Shown in pieces: positions 29,481 to 38,111 of a stretch of DNA of 64,000 nt. The position numbers and the translations under genes are program-made. The notes under the pieces were generated by a model that searched no databases, was not told where the DNA came from, and saw only the letters and a list, made by a program, of their open reading frames with translations. Each line of letters begins with the position of its first letter. The first letter of the stretch is position 1. This DNA is from Ruegeria halocynthiae (lineage in GTDB: Bacteria; Pseudomonadota; Alphaproteobacteria; Rhodobacterales; Rhodobacteraceae): NCBI RefSeq assembly GCF_900106805.1, contig NZ_FNNP01000005.1, positions 124,001 to 188,000 on the forward strand. The letters are read 5' to 3'.

Positions 29481-29984
29481 TCAGGCTTCGGTTTTTTGTG
29501 CCTGTGCGGCGGCCTGACGGCGGGCCAGCTCGTTGCGATAAAGCGCCACGAAATCAATGTTGTCCAAGTTAACCGGCGGATAACCACCATCGCGGGTTAT
29601 GTCGCTGACGATGCGGCGCAGGAACGGGAACAGCATACGCGGGCATTCGATCATCAGGAATGGGTGCATCTGATCTTCGGGTACGCCTTCCACGTGGAAC
29701 AAGCCACAATAGTCGATCTCGCACAGAAACAGAACGTCTTCCATACCTTTGGCTTTGGAGGTCAGCTTCAGCTTGATCGATACTTCGTACTGATGATCGG
29801 TCGCGCGCTTTTTTGCATCCAGATTGACCTGAACCGAAATCTCGGGCTGCACATCACCCGAAACGCTTTTCTGCGCCATGACGTTTTCAAAGGACATATC
29901 GCGAATGAACTGTCCCAGAACGCGCATCTGGATCTGTGGGGCAGCCTGTGCGCCAGTGTTTTCTTCGGGGCTTTCGTCAGCCAT
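29481..29984 (-). CDS. secB: Protein-export chaperone SecB
   Basis: Tetrameric chaperone that keeps preproteins unfolded and hands them to SecA. From the ATG at 29984 the protein is 167 residues, with VNLDAKKRATDHQYEVSIKL, YCGLFHVEGVPEDQMHPFL, CPRMLFPFLRRIVSDITRDG and GYPPVNLDNIDFVALY. The ATG at 29984 has GGAGAAG five to eleven bases upstream; a longer frame to 30023 is less likely. It is divergent in orientation from dnaQ (tail to tail). Confidence 0.95.
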   Translation of the reverse strand: MADESPEENTGAQAAPQIQMRVLGQFIRDMSFENVMAQKSVSGDVQPEISVQVNLDAKKRATDHQYEVSIKLKLTSKAKGMEDVLFLCEIDYCGLFHVEGVPEDQMHPFLMIECPRMLFPFLRRIVSDITRDGGYPPVNLDNIDFVALYRNELARRQAAAQAQKTEA

Positions 29985-30038
29985 TAATCTTCTCCGGAAA
30001 TGAAATTCGCCACTGCTTAGCAAGTTGAGCGGGGTAGC

Positions 30039-30539
30039 TCAATGCTGGTGCGGGCCTTCTACCCATTTCGAAGGTTTTGCGGGGTCTTGGCGCGGGCGGA
30101 CTTCGGAAAACTCTCCGTCAATCACATCGTCCTGGTCAAAAGGATTTGGACGTGATCGAAATTGCGCGCCGGTGCCCATCTGGAAATGCGTGATAGTGGC
30201 CTTTGATTTGAGATAGCGAAACACCGCAACCCGGATGCCCGGGATCAGCAAGGCAAAACCAACCGCATCGGTAAAGAAGCCCGGGGTCAGCAGCAACACA
30301 CCAGATAAAAGGATCATCGCGCCATGGGCCAGCGGCTCGGTCGGGTCATCCAGTTCAGCGAAGGATCGCTGTAGATTGGCCAATGCCATGCGACCTTGTG
30401 TCCGCACCAAAAAAGTACCTAAAACTGCCGTCAAAACGACAATTGCAAGCGTTGGCCACAGGCCGATCAAACCGCCAACCTGTATGAACAGGGCGATCTC
30501 GATGATCGGAACCAGTAAAAAAGCCAGGAACAAGTACAT
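30039..30539 (-). CDS. fxsA: FxsA-family membrane protein
   Basis: A 166-residue protein with hydrophobic segments at about 2-20, 25-45 and 72-100. The sequence LVPIIEIALFIQVGGLIGLW is characteristic of FxsA, whose overexpression in E. coli relieves phage T7 exclusion by the F plasmid. Its native role is unclear. The polar C-terminus ends in a His-Gln-His tail. It is followed by secB on the same strand after 54 bases and is divergent from the Tim44-like gene. Confidence 0.88.
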   Translation of the reverse strand: MYLFLAFLLVPIIEIALFIQVGGLIGLWPTLAIVVLTAVLGTFLVRTQGRMALANLQRSFAELDDPTEPLAHGAMILLSGVLLLTPGFFTDAVGFALLIPGIRVAVFRYLKSKATITHFQMGTGAQFRSRPNPFDQDDVIDGEFSEVRPRQDPAKPSKWVEGPHQH

Positions 30540-30647
30540 TTGCGGTATCCTTTAGCATGTGCCGGGCTGTGGACTTGCACCCGAGTGTCACCTACATAGT
30601 GACAGAGGGCAGCGTATACAAAGCCCGGGTTCTGAAAAGAGGACGAA

Positions 30648-31307
30648 ATGAACTCACCCCTGATCCAGCTTCTGGTGCTGGCCGGAATTGCCGTTTTCCT
30701 TATCCTGCGCCTGAAAAACGTGTTGGGTACACGTGAAGGTTTTGAAAAGCCGCCGCTTCAGCAGCAGAATGATACCAATGGCGCGCGCCGTGATTTTGAA
30801 GTGATCGACGGCGGGCCGGATCACGACATCACAGACCATGTGGCCGAAGACAGCGAACAGGCGCAGACTTTGGCTGCCATGAAGCGGGTCGAGCCCAGCT
30901 TTTCCGTCGGCGAATTCGTTCAGGGTGCGCGCGGTGCTTATGAGATGATCGTAATGGGTTTCGAAAAGGGCAATCTGGATGAGATCCAGCCCTTCTTGTC
31001 CGAAGAAGTGTTCGACAGTTTTGTCTCGGTTGTTGCGGATCGTGAAGACAAGGGCCTGACCATTGAGGCTGAATTTGTCGGTGTGCGCGAAACCACTCTG
31101 GCCGATGCTTCGTTCGACAAGGACTCCAATCAGGCCGAGATTACCATGCGCTTTATCGGTGAGCTGACCTCGGTCGTGCGTGATCGTGGTGGGGATGTCA
31201 TCGAAGGCAGTCCCAACACCATCAAACGCCAAAAGGACAGCTGGACCTTCGCCCGTGTCATGGGCGCGGACGATCCGAACTGGCTGCTTGTCGCCACGGA
31301 CGCATGA
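30648..31307 (+). CDS. Tim44-like domain protein
   Basis: A 219-residue protein with one N-terminal membrane anchor (about 5-22), a short acidic linker, and a C-terminal Tim44/TimA-like domain (about 80-215). Typical Tim44-fold features include FVQGARGAYEMIVMGFEKGN, followed by beta strands and KDSWTFARVMGADDPNWLLV. Alphaproteobacterial homologues are inner-membrane proteins that interact with other membrane proteins. It is first in an operon, overlapping mltA by four bases. Confidence 0.88.
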   Translation: MNSPLIQLLVLAGIAVFLILRLKNVLGTREGFEKPPLQQQNDTNGARRDFEVIDGGPDHDITDHVAEDSEQAQTLAAMKRVEPSFSVGEFVQGARGAYEMIVMGFEKGNLDEIQPFLSEEVFDSFVSVVADREDKGLTIEAEFVGVRETTLADASFDKDSNQAEITMRFIGELTSVVRDRGGDVIEGSPNTIKRQKDSWTFARVMGADDPNWLLVATDA

Positions 31308-32344
31308 TTGCAGCGCTCCGGTCGCTTTTACTGGGGGTCGTCATGACCACTGCCAGCGCCGCCGGAGCTGAGGCGACGCGATCCATCCTGTCATTCAATG
31401 ACCTTGATGGCTGGGCTGCCGACGATCACGAGGCAGCCCTTTCGGTTTTCCTGAACACTTGCGGCGATCTTAAAGACCCGGATTGGCAGGCGTTGTGTGG
31501 CGTGGCACGATCATACAAGCCCGAGGCCGCGCGGTCGTTTTTTGAGCTTTTCTTTCGCCCCGTTCTGGTCGAAGACGGCAATGACGCGATGTTCACGGGG
31601 TATTTTGAACCGGAACTTGATGGCGCCAAATCACCAACCGGTAAGTACCGCTATCCGCTCTACCGGATACCGCCAGAAGCGCGTGAGGCCGATCAATGGC
31701 TCAGCCGTCGTGAATTGCTGACCGGTGATGCGATGACAGGCCGGGGGCTTGAGATCGCCTGGGTCGATGACCCGGTTGAGCTGTTCTTTCTGCAAATTCA
31801 AGGCTCTGGTCGTATTCGCCTGCCCGACGGTAGTGCACTGCGGGTGGGTTATGGTGGTGCAAACGGTCACCCCTATCGATCCATTGGTGCGGAACTGGTA
31901 CGTCGGGGCACGCTCGGCGCGCATGAGGTCAGCGCGCAGATGATCCGCGCCTGGGTGCGCAATAATCCTGAAGCCGGCGCCGAGCTGCTGTTTCACAACC
32001 CCTCGTATGTTTTCTTCCGCGAGGTGACACGGGTCGCGCCCGAGTTTGGTCCTTTGGGTGCGATGAACCGTTCGGTCACCACCATGCGCAGTATCGCAGC
32101 CGATCCGGCATATACGCCCTTGGGGGCTCCGGTCTGGGTTGAGAAGGATGGCAAAAACCCGTTGCGGCGATTGATGATCGCACAGGATACGGGTTCGGCG
32201 ATCAAAGGCGCGCAGCGGGCGGATATCTTCTTTGGCACCGGGGATGAGGCCGGGCAGGCCGCCGGTCGCCTGAAAGACCCGGGCCGGATGGTGCTGCTGC
32301 TGCCGATCCAGCGGGCTTATGCTCTGTTGCCGGATGAGTTCTGA
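31304..32344 (+). CDS. mltA: Membrane-bound lytic murein transglycosylase A
   Basis: Cleaves peptidoglycan glycan strands with formation of 1,6-anhydromuramic ends. Residues 1-20 form a signal peptide (AALRSLLLGVVMTTASAAGA). The mature protein has MltA motifs TGYFEPELDGAKSPTGKYRY, VELFFLQIQGSGRIRLPDGS, GYGGANGHPYRSIG and the 3D-domain end RLMIAQDTGSAIKGAQRADI with FFGTGDEA, containing the catalytic aspartate. There is no lipobox, so it may be soluble in the periplasm. Its stop overlaps the start of the Smr gene by one base. Confidence 0.94.
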   Translation: MIAALRSLLLGVVMTTASAAGAEATRSILSFNDLDGWAADDHEAALSVFLNTCGDLKDPDWQALCGVARSYKPEAARSFFELFFRPVLVEDGNDAMFTGYFEPELDGAKSPTGKYRYPLYRIPPEAREADQWLSRRELLTGDAMTGRGLEIAWVDDPVELFFLQIQGSGRIRLPDGSALRVGYGGANGHPYRSIGAELVRRGTLGAHEVSAQMIRAWVRNNPEAGAELLFHNPSYVFFREVTRVAPEFGPLGAMNRSVTTMRSIAADPAYTPLGAPVWVEKDGKNPLRRLMIAQDTGSAIKGAQRADIFFGTGDEAGQAAGRLKDPGRMVLLLPIQRAYALLPDEF

Positions 32345-32931
32345 TGACACGGCGCAAACTGACTTCGGACGAGATCGATCTTTGGCGCAAGGTCGCGAAA
32401 CAGGCCGAGCGGCTTCACCCCGAAATTCCACAGACGGTGCACCCGACCACACTGCCTAAGCCCAAACCGACCAAATCCCCCAAAGCGCGGATCGAAACAT
32501 TCGAACTGGGTCAGACCGTGCCAGCCAAATCCACGCGACATAGTTTGAAGCCCTCTGTTACCGAAGGTCTGCGGGCGAGCCCGGTGCAGATGGATACTAA
32601 GGCTTTTGGTCGCATGAAGCGTGGCAAGCTGAAGCCTGAAGGCAAGCTTGACCTGCACGGGATGCGCATGAACGCAGCCCATCCCGCATTGGTGCGGTTC
32701 GTCCTGTCGGCGCAGGCGCAGGGCAAGCGGCTGGTTCTGGTCATCACCGGCAAGGGTAAGGATCGGGATGAGCCCGGCCCAATTCCGACGCCGCGCGGAG
32801 TATTGCGGAATCAGGTGCCTCACTGGCTGTCCATTCCACCGCTTGCACAAGCGGTGTTGCAGGTGACACCCGCGCATATAAGCCATGGCGGTGATGGGGC
32901 ATATTATGTCTATCTCAGGCGCGCCCGCTAG
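32344..32931 (+). CDS. Smr-domain protein
   Basis: A 195-residue protein. The basic, low-complexity N-terminal half (about 1-95, rich in Lys/Pro/Thr) is followed by an Smr domain with the hallmark KLDLHGMRMNAAHPALVRF and the TGKGKD loop. Smr domains are nucleic-acid nicking or binding modules related to the MutS2 C-terminus. It is last in the Tim44-mltA-Smr operon and is the final core-type gene before the accessory block. Confidence 0.88.
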   Translation: MTRRKLTSDEIDLWRKVAKQAERLHPEIPQTVHPTTLPKPKPTKSPKARIETFELGQTVPAKSTRHSLKPSVTEGLRASPVQMDTKAFGRMKRGKLKPEGKLDLHGMRMNAAHPALVRFVLSAQAQGKRLVLVITGKGKDRDEPGPIPTPRGVLRNQVPHWLSIPPLAQAVLQVTPAHISHGGDGAYYVYLRRAR

Positions 32932-33015
32932 CAAGAGCAAGACCGTCGTTCATTATTTTGAGGAACCGGCTGCATAGTCAGCCGAACATGATGCCCAGGT
33001 CAGACTAAAGCGATA

Positions 33016-33846
33016 TCAGATTTTTAGCCGGTAGGCGCGTTTGGCGTTGCCGCCCATGATCGCGCTTATTTCGGAGGCGTCGCACGGGGATAAAAGATCA
33101 TCTGTCGTTTCACACCATCGCTGATAGCTGCAGGCGAGTGTGCAGACCGGCCAGTCGCTGCCCCAGATCAACCGGGTCGGGCCGAAGGCGCCAAGCAAGT
33201 GATCAACATATGGGCGTAAATCATCCACGGACCATTCCGGTATTGCTTCGGTGACAAGCCCGGACAGTTTGCAATAGCAGTTTGTGTCGCGCGCCAATGC
33301 GGCCATATCCTCGGCCCAACCCATGAATATACCATCCCGGATATAGGGTTTTGATCCATGATCAATTACCACCCGCATTTCAGAGTGACGCGATAGTAAT
33401 GTGCTGAGATTTGCCAGGTGCGGTGGCAGCGTCAGGGCATCGAATGTCAGGTCTTCAGATACTATCGCCTCATAGGCCGGGGTCAGTGCTTTGCCGAGCA
33501 TCCAGTCGGGGTTGGCGATGTTCTGGATCATGGGACGAACCCCCACGAATTTCGGATGCTTAGCCAACCGGCCGAGCGTTGCCGCCGCGTCCTGAGTCTC
33601 GAAATCTACCCAGCCCACGACACCCTTGATGAAATCCGTGTTCTCCGCGAGGGTCAGCAGGTATTCGGTTTCGGCCACCGTCGGTGCCGCCTGAACCAGA
33701 ACTGTGGCATCGATTTGCGCGGCGCTCAGAAGAGGTTCGAGATCCTCGGGCAGAAAATCACGATAGATATCCCCAAGTTCTGGTGTCAGCCAGCCATAGT
33801 CGGTTCGAGCCGTGGTCCAGAAATGCTGATGAGCGTCGATACGCAT
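33016..33846 (-). CDS. Amidohydrolase-family sugar lactonase, L-fuconolactonase-like
   Basis: A 276-residue TIM-barrel amidohydrolase (PF04909 type). It opens MRIDAHQHFW with the HxH metal motif and has HPKFVGVRPMIQN, VIDHGSKPYI, KLSGLVTEA and WGSDWPVCTL, which match L-fuconolactonase and L-rhamnono-lactonase homologues. It would open the sugar lactone made by the neighbouring aldose dehydrogenase to the free sugar acid. It lies three bases after that gene, and the two share an operon with the IclR regulator. Fuconate is my preferred product, from context. Confidence 0.82.
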   Translation of the reverse strand: MRIDAHQHFWTTARTDYGWLTPELGDIYRDFLPEDLEPLLSAAQIDATVLVQAAPTVAETEYLLTLAENTDFIKGVVGWVDFETQDAAATLGRLAKHPKFVGVRPMIQNIANPDWMLGKALTPAYEAIVSEDLTFDALTLPPHLANLSTLLSRHSEMRVVIDHGSKPYIRDGIFMGWAEDMAALARDTNCYCKLSGLVTEAIPEWSVDDLRPYVDHLLGAFGPTRLIWGSDWPVCTLACSYQRWCETTDDLLSPCDASEISAIMGGNAKRAYRLKI

Positions 33847-33849
33847 GTT

Positions 33850-34875
33850 TCATGCATCCTTATATGGGTTGTTCTCAGGGGTGGGCGCGGTTTCGTGCAG
33901 CAGACCTAGTTCGCGCAAATCCCGCCAGAACGCGGCGGATATCTTTTCGCTGGTCCACTGCAATGTCTGGGTCAGTTCATTGCTGTCACGCAGCCCGGGG
34001 ATGACTGAGACCACAGCTTTGTGCGCCAGCGGGAATTGCAGCGCGGCGGCGGGCAAAGACACATCGTGCCTGCGCGCGCAGGCGCGGAGTTGTTGCAGTT
34101 TGTCGGCAACTTCGGTGGGAATGGAGGAATAATTCCAGGTGTCACCACCAACAAGGGCGCCCGAGTTATAAGGGCCTCCGATGACGACCGAGGTCTCGGT
34201 TGCCAGGCATTCCGGCAACAGATCATCCAGCGCCATCTGTTCCAGCAGCGTATAACGACCCGCCAGCAGGAACATGTCCCAATCGCCAAACTTCAGAGCC
34301 TCGCGGCAAACGGCCGTTTCGTTGACGCCGAGACCGATCGCCCTGATCGCTCCGCTTCGACGCAGCTCGTCCAGCGCGCGATAGCCGCCATCCCGTAACA
34401 CCTTGAGGTGGTTGGCATTGTCCTCGGCGGTATGCGTGAACTCTCCGATGTCGTGAACAAACAGAATGTCGATCCGGTCGAGCCCCAGCCGCTGCAGGCT
34501 GTCTTCGTAGGACCGCATGATCGCGTCATATCCATAGTCGTATTCCGGCGTGAACGGCAGGGGGTCAGGCCAGCCCATTGCGCCGGGATCGGTGTGCATT
34601 CCGGGCCTCAGCAATCGGCCGACCTTGGTTGAAAGAATGTAGTTCTTGCCGCGCAGCGCATCCCCGACGGCGCGTTCCGACCGGCCAAACCCGTAAAACG
34701 GAGCCGTATCATAGTATGTGTAGCCGTGCCCCCAGGTCCTGGCCATCATTTCAGCGGCGGCTGCATTGTCATTTGCCCGCAACAACCCACCGAGGGGTGC
34801 TCCGCCAAAGCCAAGTACCGGTAGCTTCATTCGACCGTTGAGCAAGCTGCGCATCGGAATAGCATTTGTAGTCAT
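33850..34875 (-). CDS. Aldo/keto reductase, D-threo-aldose (L-fucose) 1-dehydrogenase-like
   Basis: A 341-residue AKR-fold protein. The catalytic tetrad is visible: aspartate and tyrosine in YYDTAPFYGFGRSE, lysine in STKVGRLL, and histidine in LFVHDIGEF. Architecture and motifs match D-threo-aldose 1-dehydrogenases, which oxidise L-fucose, D-arabinose or L-galactose at C1 to the lactone. It overlaps the IclR gene by four bases and precedes the lactonase by three, so the first two pathway steps are encoded together. The exact sugar cannot be read from the sequence. Confidence 0.83.
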   Translation of the reverse strand: MTTNAIPMRSLLNGRMKLPVLGFGGAPLGGLLRANDNAAAAEMMARTWGHGYTYYDTAPFYGFGRSERAVGDALRGKNYILSTKVGRLLRPGMHTDPGAMGWPDPLPFTPEYDYGYDAIMRSYEDSLQRLGLDRIDILFVHDIGEFTHTAEDNANHLKVLRDGGYRALDELRRSGAIRAIGLGVNETAVCREALKFGDWDMFLLAGRYTLLEQMALDDLLPECLATETSVVIGGPYNSGALVGGDTWNYSSIPTEVADKLQQLRACARRHDVSLPAAALQFPLAHKAVVSVIPGLRDSNELTQTLQWTSEKISAAFWRDLRELGLLHETAPTPENNPYKDA

Positions 34876-35693
34876 GCGCCGATATCCTCTGGGATCGCTT
34901 TGCCGTGAAAGTAGTTGGTCAGCTGGTTTGCAACATCTGAAAATACTTGTTCTGTTTCGTCGATCGACGCGGTCTTCATGTTGTCCACGCGTTCAAGATA
35001 CGGGCAGCTAAGAGCGGCGACTATTTCCCCGGACGGGTTAAAGATCGGAAAGCTGAGATTGGTGACCCCGACAAGCGTGTCCGACTGATTGCGATAGAAC
35101 CCGGCATTTCGGATGTCCTGCAATTCTGATTGGAATATCTGCCTTTCCAACTCAGGTTCACCCAAAGCTGGTTGGTGAAGGCGGATCAGTTCCTCGAGCT
35201 CATTTTCGGACCGGAACGCAGCCAGAACCCGACCTGTGCCAGTGTTCCAAAGCCCGATGACAGAGCCGGTGCGAATGGCAAGGCCCCAGTTTCCGGGCGC
35301 TTCAATTGAAGACACGATGACAATGCTGCCACTGTTCTCCATCCCAATCTGACAGGATTGCCAAACCTTGTTCGTCGCGCGCCGCATGAGTGGCGTCGCC
35401 ACTTCCAGAAGGCGAACGATGGGCGAGTATCTTTGCGCGGTCGCGAACAGCTTCAGGCTCAGACTGTACCCCTCACCCGATTGCGTTCTGGAAACGTAAC
35501 CGTGCTGGACCAGGGTGGCCAGCATCCGGAAGATCTCGTTTTTGGAACGTCCCAAGGCCCGTGCAATCTCGGACTGGGTCATCGGGTCCTGAGTGGTCGA
35601 CAAAAGCTCCAGTATCTCAAGACCCTTTTCAAGGGCAGGGGCTTTGTACTTTGGGTCGGCCTGCGGAATGGCGGAGTTAGGGTGTTTGTTCAT
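34872..35693 (-). CDS. IclR-family transcriptional regulator of the sugar cluster
   Basis: From the ATG at 35693 the protein is 273 residues. It has the IclR winged helix (APALEKGLEILELLSTTQDP, MTQSEIARALGRSKNEIFRM) and a C-terminal effector domain (VVSSIEAPGNWGLAIRTGSV, TGTGRVLAAFRSENE, VAALSCPYLERV). The frame also stays open to a TTG at 35729. It is first in the minus-strand IclR-dehydrogenase-lactonase operon and is divergent from the importer operon. It very likely controls both from the shared gap, with a sugar acid or lactone as effector (inference). Confidence 0.88.
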   Translation of the reverse strand: MNKHPNSAIPQADPKYKAPALEKGLEILELLSTTQDPMTQSEIARALGRSKNEIFRMLATLVQHGYVSRTQSGEGYSLSLKLFATAQRYSPIVRLLEVATPLMRRATNKVWQSCQIGMENSGSIVIVSSIEAPGNWGLAIRTGSVIGLWNTGTGRVLAAFRSENELEELIRLHQPALGEPELERQIFQSELQDIRNAGFYRNQSDTLVGVTNLSFPIFNPSGEIVAALSCPYLERVDNMKTASIDETEQVFSDVANQLTNYFHGKAIPEDIGA

Positions 35694-35820
35694 GTTGCAA
35701 TTCTTTGCGCACCATTTTTGGAAATTCAAGTGTTGATTTCTATGTGAAACTAAGTTTTAAATATGAGCAACGAGTGGCTTCGGCAGGAGCTTTGCTAGAA
35801 TACTACTGGGAGGATCGAAC
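35694..35820. promoter_or_regulatory. Divergent control region between the IclR gene and the sugar importer operon
   Basis: The only gap between the two arms of the catabolic cluster. An imperfect inverted repeat (GAAAT and ATTTC arms at 35721-35725 and 35736-35740) is a candidate IclR operator. A possible sigma-70 promoter for the right arm is TTGATT (35733-35738) with TTAAAT (35757-35762), overlapping that repeat. GGGAGGAT gives a strong ribosome site for the importer gene. Confidence 0.4.
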
Positions 35821-37140
35821 ATGAAACCAAATATTTACAATGGCTTGGCGGTTACTACGGCTTTGGTTGCTGTAATGGACTCAGCGGCAGCCCAGGACTA
35901 TGGAAGCTATCCGGGCGTCACAATCGAAGCCAAGTTCATCGGCGGTCAGCAGTACGAAGGTCTGTATGGCCGCATCGCTGATTGGGAGGCTCTGACGGGC
36001 GCGACCGTCAATATTCTTTCCAAGAAAAGCCACTTTGAAATTGACCGTGAAATCAAGTCGGACATGGCGGCGGGCACCACTGATTGGTGCGTCGGGTCGA
36101 ACCACATCTCCTTCGCGCCGCAATACGAAGGTCTTTATGTCGATCTGAATTCGCTGGTACCTGCAGAGGTTCTGGCGGAATTCGTTCCCGGCAATATCGA
36201 TGCCTCCACCGTGGGTGGCGAACTGCTGATGCTGCCGCGTGCGCAATTCGATGTATCCGTGCTTTACTATCTGAAGTCGAACTACACCGATGCCGACAAA
36301 GCAGCGGCATTCAAGGCTGAATACGGTTACGATCTGGCCGTGCCGGAAACCTGGAATCAGGTGAAAGATCAGGCAATATTCTTTTCCGATCCGCCGAACT
36401 TTTACGGCACGCAATATGCCGGAAAGGATGAGGGCGTTGTTGGTCGCTTTTATGAAATGTTGGTCGCGGAAGGTGGTCAATACCTGAACGATGACTATAC
36501 CCCGGCATTCAACTCGGAAGCCGGAGTGCGCGCATTGCAGTGGTTCGTTGATCTTTACGAAGCGCAAGCCGTACCAGCCGGTACGACATCCTATGTTTGG
36601 GATGATCTGGGTCAGGGCTTTGCGTCCGGCAGCATCGCGCTGAACCTGGATTGGCCGGGCTGGGCGGGCTTTTTCAACGACCCTGAAAAATCGAAAGCCT
36701 CAGGAAACGTAGGCGTGGCAGTGCAGCCGATGGGCTCCGCGGCGCGCACGGGCTGGGCAGGACTGCATGGGTTCTCTGTTACAAACGACTGCGCAGACAA
36801 AGAGGCCGCCGCCTCTCTGGTCATGTTCCTGACAAGTGAAGAAAGCCAGCTGGCAGAATCTTCGGGTGGATCATTGCCGTCCAGGACGGCCGTTTGGGAG
36901 GCTAATCTGGAGGCCGCTTCAAACGGCGATGACCCCTACCGCGCCGAGTCGTTGGCAGCGTTTGCCGAAGGGGCAAAATACGCGTTTGCCGTTCCGGCCA
37001 TTCCGGAATGGGTGGAAACAACAAACATTGTCTTCCCGGAACTCCAGGCCGCGATTGTTGGCGACAAGACCGCCAAACAAGCGCTGGATGATGCAGCGGC
37101 CGCCGTAGATGAGCTGATGCAGGATGCGGGTTATTACTAA
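35821..37140 (+). CDS. ABC transporter sugar-binding protein (CUT1 family)
   Basis: A 439-residue periplasmic binding protein with a Sec signal peptide (about 1-24, ending DSAAAQ). The mature part is a MalE-like extracellular-solute-binding fold (family 1) with LTGATVNILSKKSHFEIDRE, GSIALNLDWPGWAGFF and SAARTGWAGLHGFSV. It captures the sugar for the two downstream permeases and the ATPase. The pathway genes suggest L-fucose or a related 6-deoxyhexose or pentose. A 3' hairpin follows the stop. Confidence 0.9.
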   Translation: MKPNIYNGLAVTTALVAVMDSAAAQDYGSYPGVTIEAKFIGGQQYEGLYGRIADWEALTGATVNILSKKSHFEIDREIKSDMAAGTTDWCVGSNHISFAPQYEGLYVDLNSLVPAEVLAEFVPGNIDASTVGGELLMLPRAQFDVSVLYYLKSNYTDADKAAAFKAEYGYDLAVPETWNQVKDQAIFFSDPPNFYGTQYAGKDEGVVGRFYEMLVAEGGQYLNDDYTPAFNSEAGVRALQWFVDLYEAQAVPAGTTSYVWDDLGQGFASGSIALNLDWPGWAGFFNDPEKSKASGNVGVAVQPMGSAARTGWAGLHGFSVTNDCADKEAAASLVMFLTSEESQLAESSGGSLPSRTAVWEANLEAASNGDDPYRAESLAAFAEGAKYAFAVPAIPEWVETTNIVFPELQAAIVGDKTAKQALDDAAAAVDELMQDAGYY

Positions 37141-37160
37141 AACCCCGTGACCGCAGGCAT

Positions 37161-37180
37161 GGTGGGGAGAAGTCCCCACC
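37161..37180 (+). other. Intercistronic hairpin after the sugar-binding-protein gene
   Basis: A perfect 8-bp stem (37161-37168 with 37173-37180), a 4-base loop and no T-run, 20 bases after the binding-protein stop. Such structures often stabilise the upstream mRNA, so that binding protein is made in excess over the membrane components. Confidence 0.6.
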
Positions 37181-37217
37181 TGCCAATCATTGAGTATCAA
37201 AAAAACCGAGGGTCGAA

Positions 37218-38108
37218 ATGCGCCGCCGCTTACCCGAGTGGTTTGTCCTGCTGCTGCCTGCATTCGTTGTAGTTGCCGCTGTGGTTCTAATCCCACTCCT
37301 GTTTTCACTGTATTCCAGCTTTACACCGTACAAGCTTACGCGGCCATCGACGCTGTGGACCTGGATCGGTGAAAGAAACTATGAACGCATTTTGACAGAC
37401 TGGAAATTCTGGGCCGCCTTTGGCCGCACGGTTCTGTTCCTGACCATCGCGCTGAATCTGGAATTGCTCTTTGGCCTTGGTATCGCGCTAATGGTCAACA
37501 AGGTGACACGGGGCCAGCGCACGTTGCGTACCGTTCTCATGTTTCCAATGATGTTTTCACCCATTCTCGTCGGGTTTCAGTTCAAATTCATCTTCAACGA
37601 CAACGTTGGGTTGGTGAACAATGTGCTGCAATCACTTGGGTCTGATGCCGCGTTGCCATGGCTGGTGGATGGCAATCTGGCGATGTTCTCGATCTTGTTT
37701 GCTGAAATCTGGATGAGCACATCCGTTTTTGCGATCCTGATCCTTGCGGGTCTGTTCGCCATGCCCCGCGACCCGCTCGAGGCTGCCAAGGTCGATGGTT
37801 GCACCCCGTGGCAGAGCTTTCGGCACATTACCCTGCCTTTCCTTATGCCGTTTATCTATATCGCGATGACCATTCGCTCGCTGGATGTGGCGCGCGCCTA
37901 TGACATCGTGCAGATCATGACGGGTGGCGGGCCCGCACGCCGGACCGAACTTCTTTGGACATTGATGAGCCGCACCGGCTATGTGGACGCCAAGATGGGG
38001 CTGGCCAATGCGATGGGCTACGTCTCTATCCTGCTTTCGATCGCCTTCACGATCTTCTTTTTTCGCAAGCTCAGCGCCGCGCGTGCTGAATTGGGTATGG
38101 GGGGATAA
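37218..38108 (+). CDS. ABC transporter permease, MalF-like (CUT1)
   Basis: A 296-residue inner-membrane permease with six predicted helices. The EAA loop that contacts the ATPase is seen in DPLEAAKVDGCTPWQSFRHI followed by TLPFLMP. It is the first of two permeases and starts 77 bases after the binding-protein gene. The next permease follows after three bases. Confidence 0.92.
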   Translation: MRRRLPEWFVLLLPAFVVVAAVVLIPLLFSLYSSFTPYKLTRPSTLWTWIGERNYERILTDWKFWAAFGRTVLFLTIALNLELLFGLGIALMVNKVTRGQRTLRTVLMFPMMFSPILVGFQFKFIFNDNVGLVNNVLQSLGSDAALPWLVDGNLAMFSILFAEIWMSTSVFAILILAGLFAMPRDPLEAAKVDGCTPWQSFRHITLPFLMPFIYIAMTIRSLDVARAYDIVQIMTGGGPARRTELLWTLMSRTGYVDAKMGLANAMGYVSILLSIAFTIFFFRKLSAARAELGMGG

Positions 38109-38111
38109 CCG

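Noticed and set aside
32967-32984. Hairpin after the Smr gene as an intrinsic terminator
   Set aside because: Only a 6-bp stem with a 6-base loop and no T-run on either side; too weak to call.
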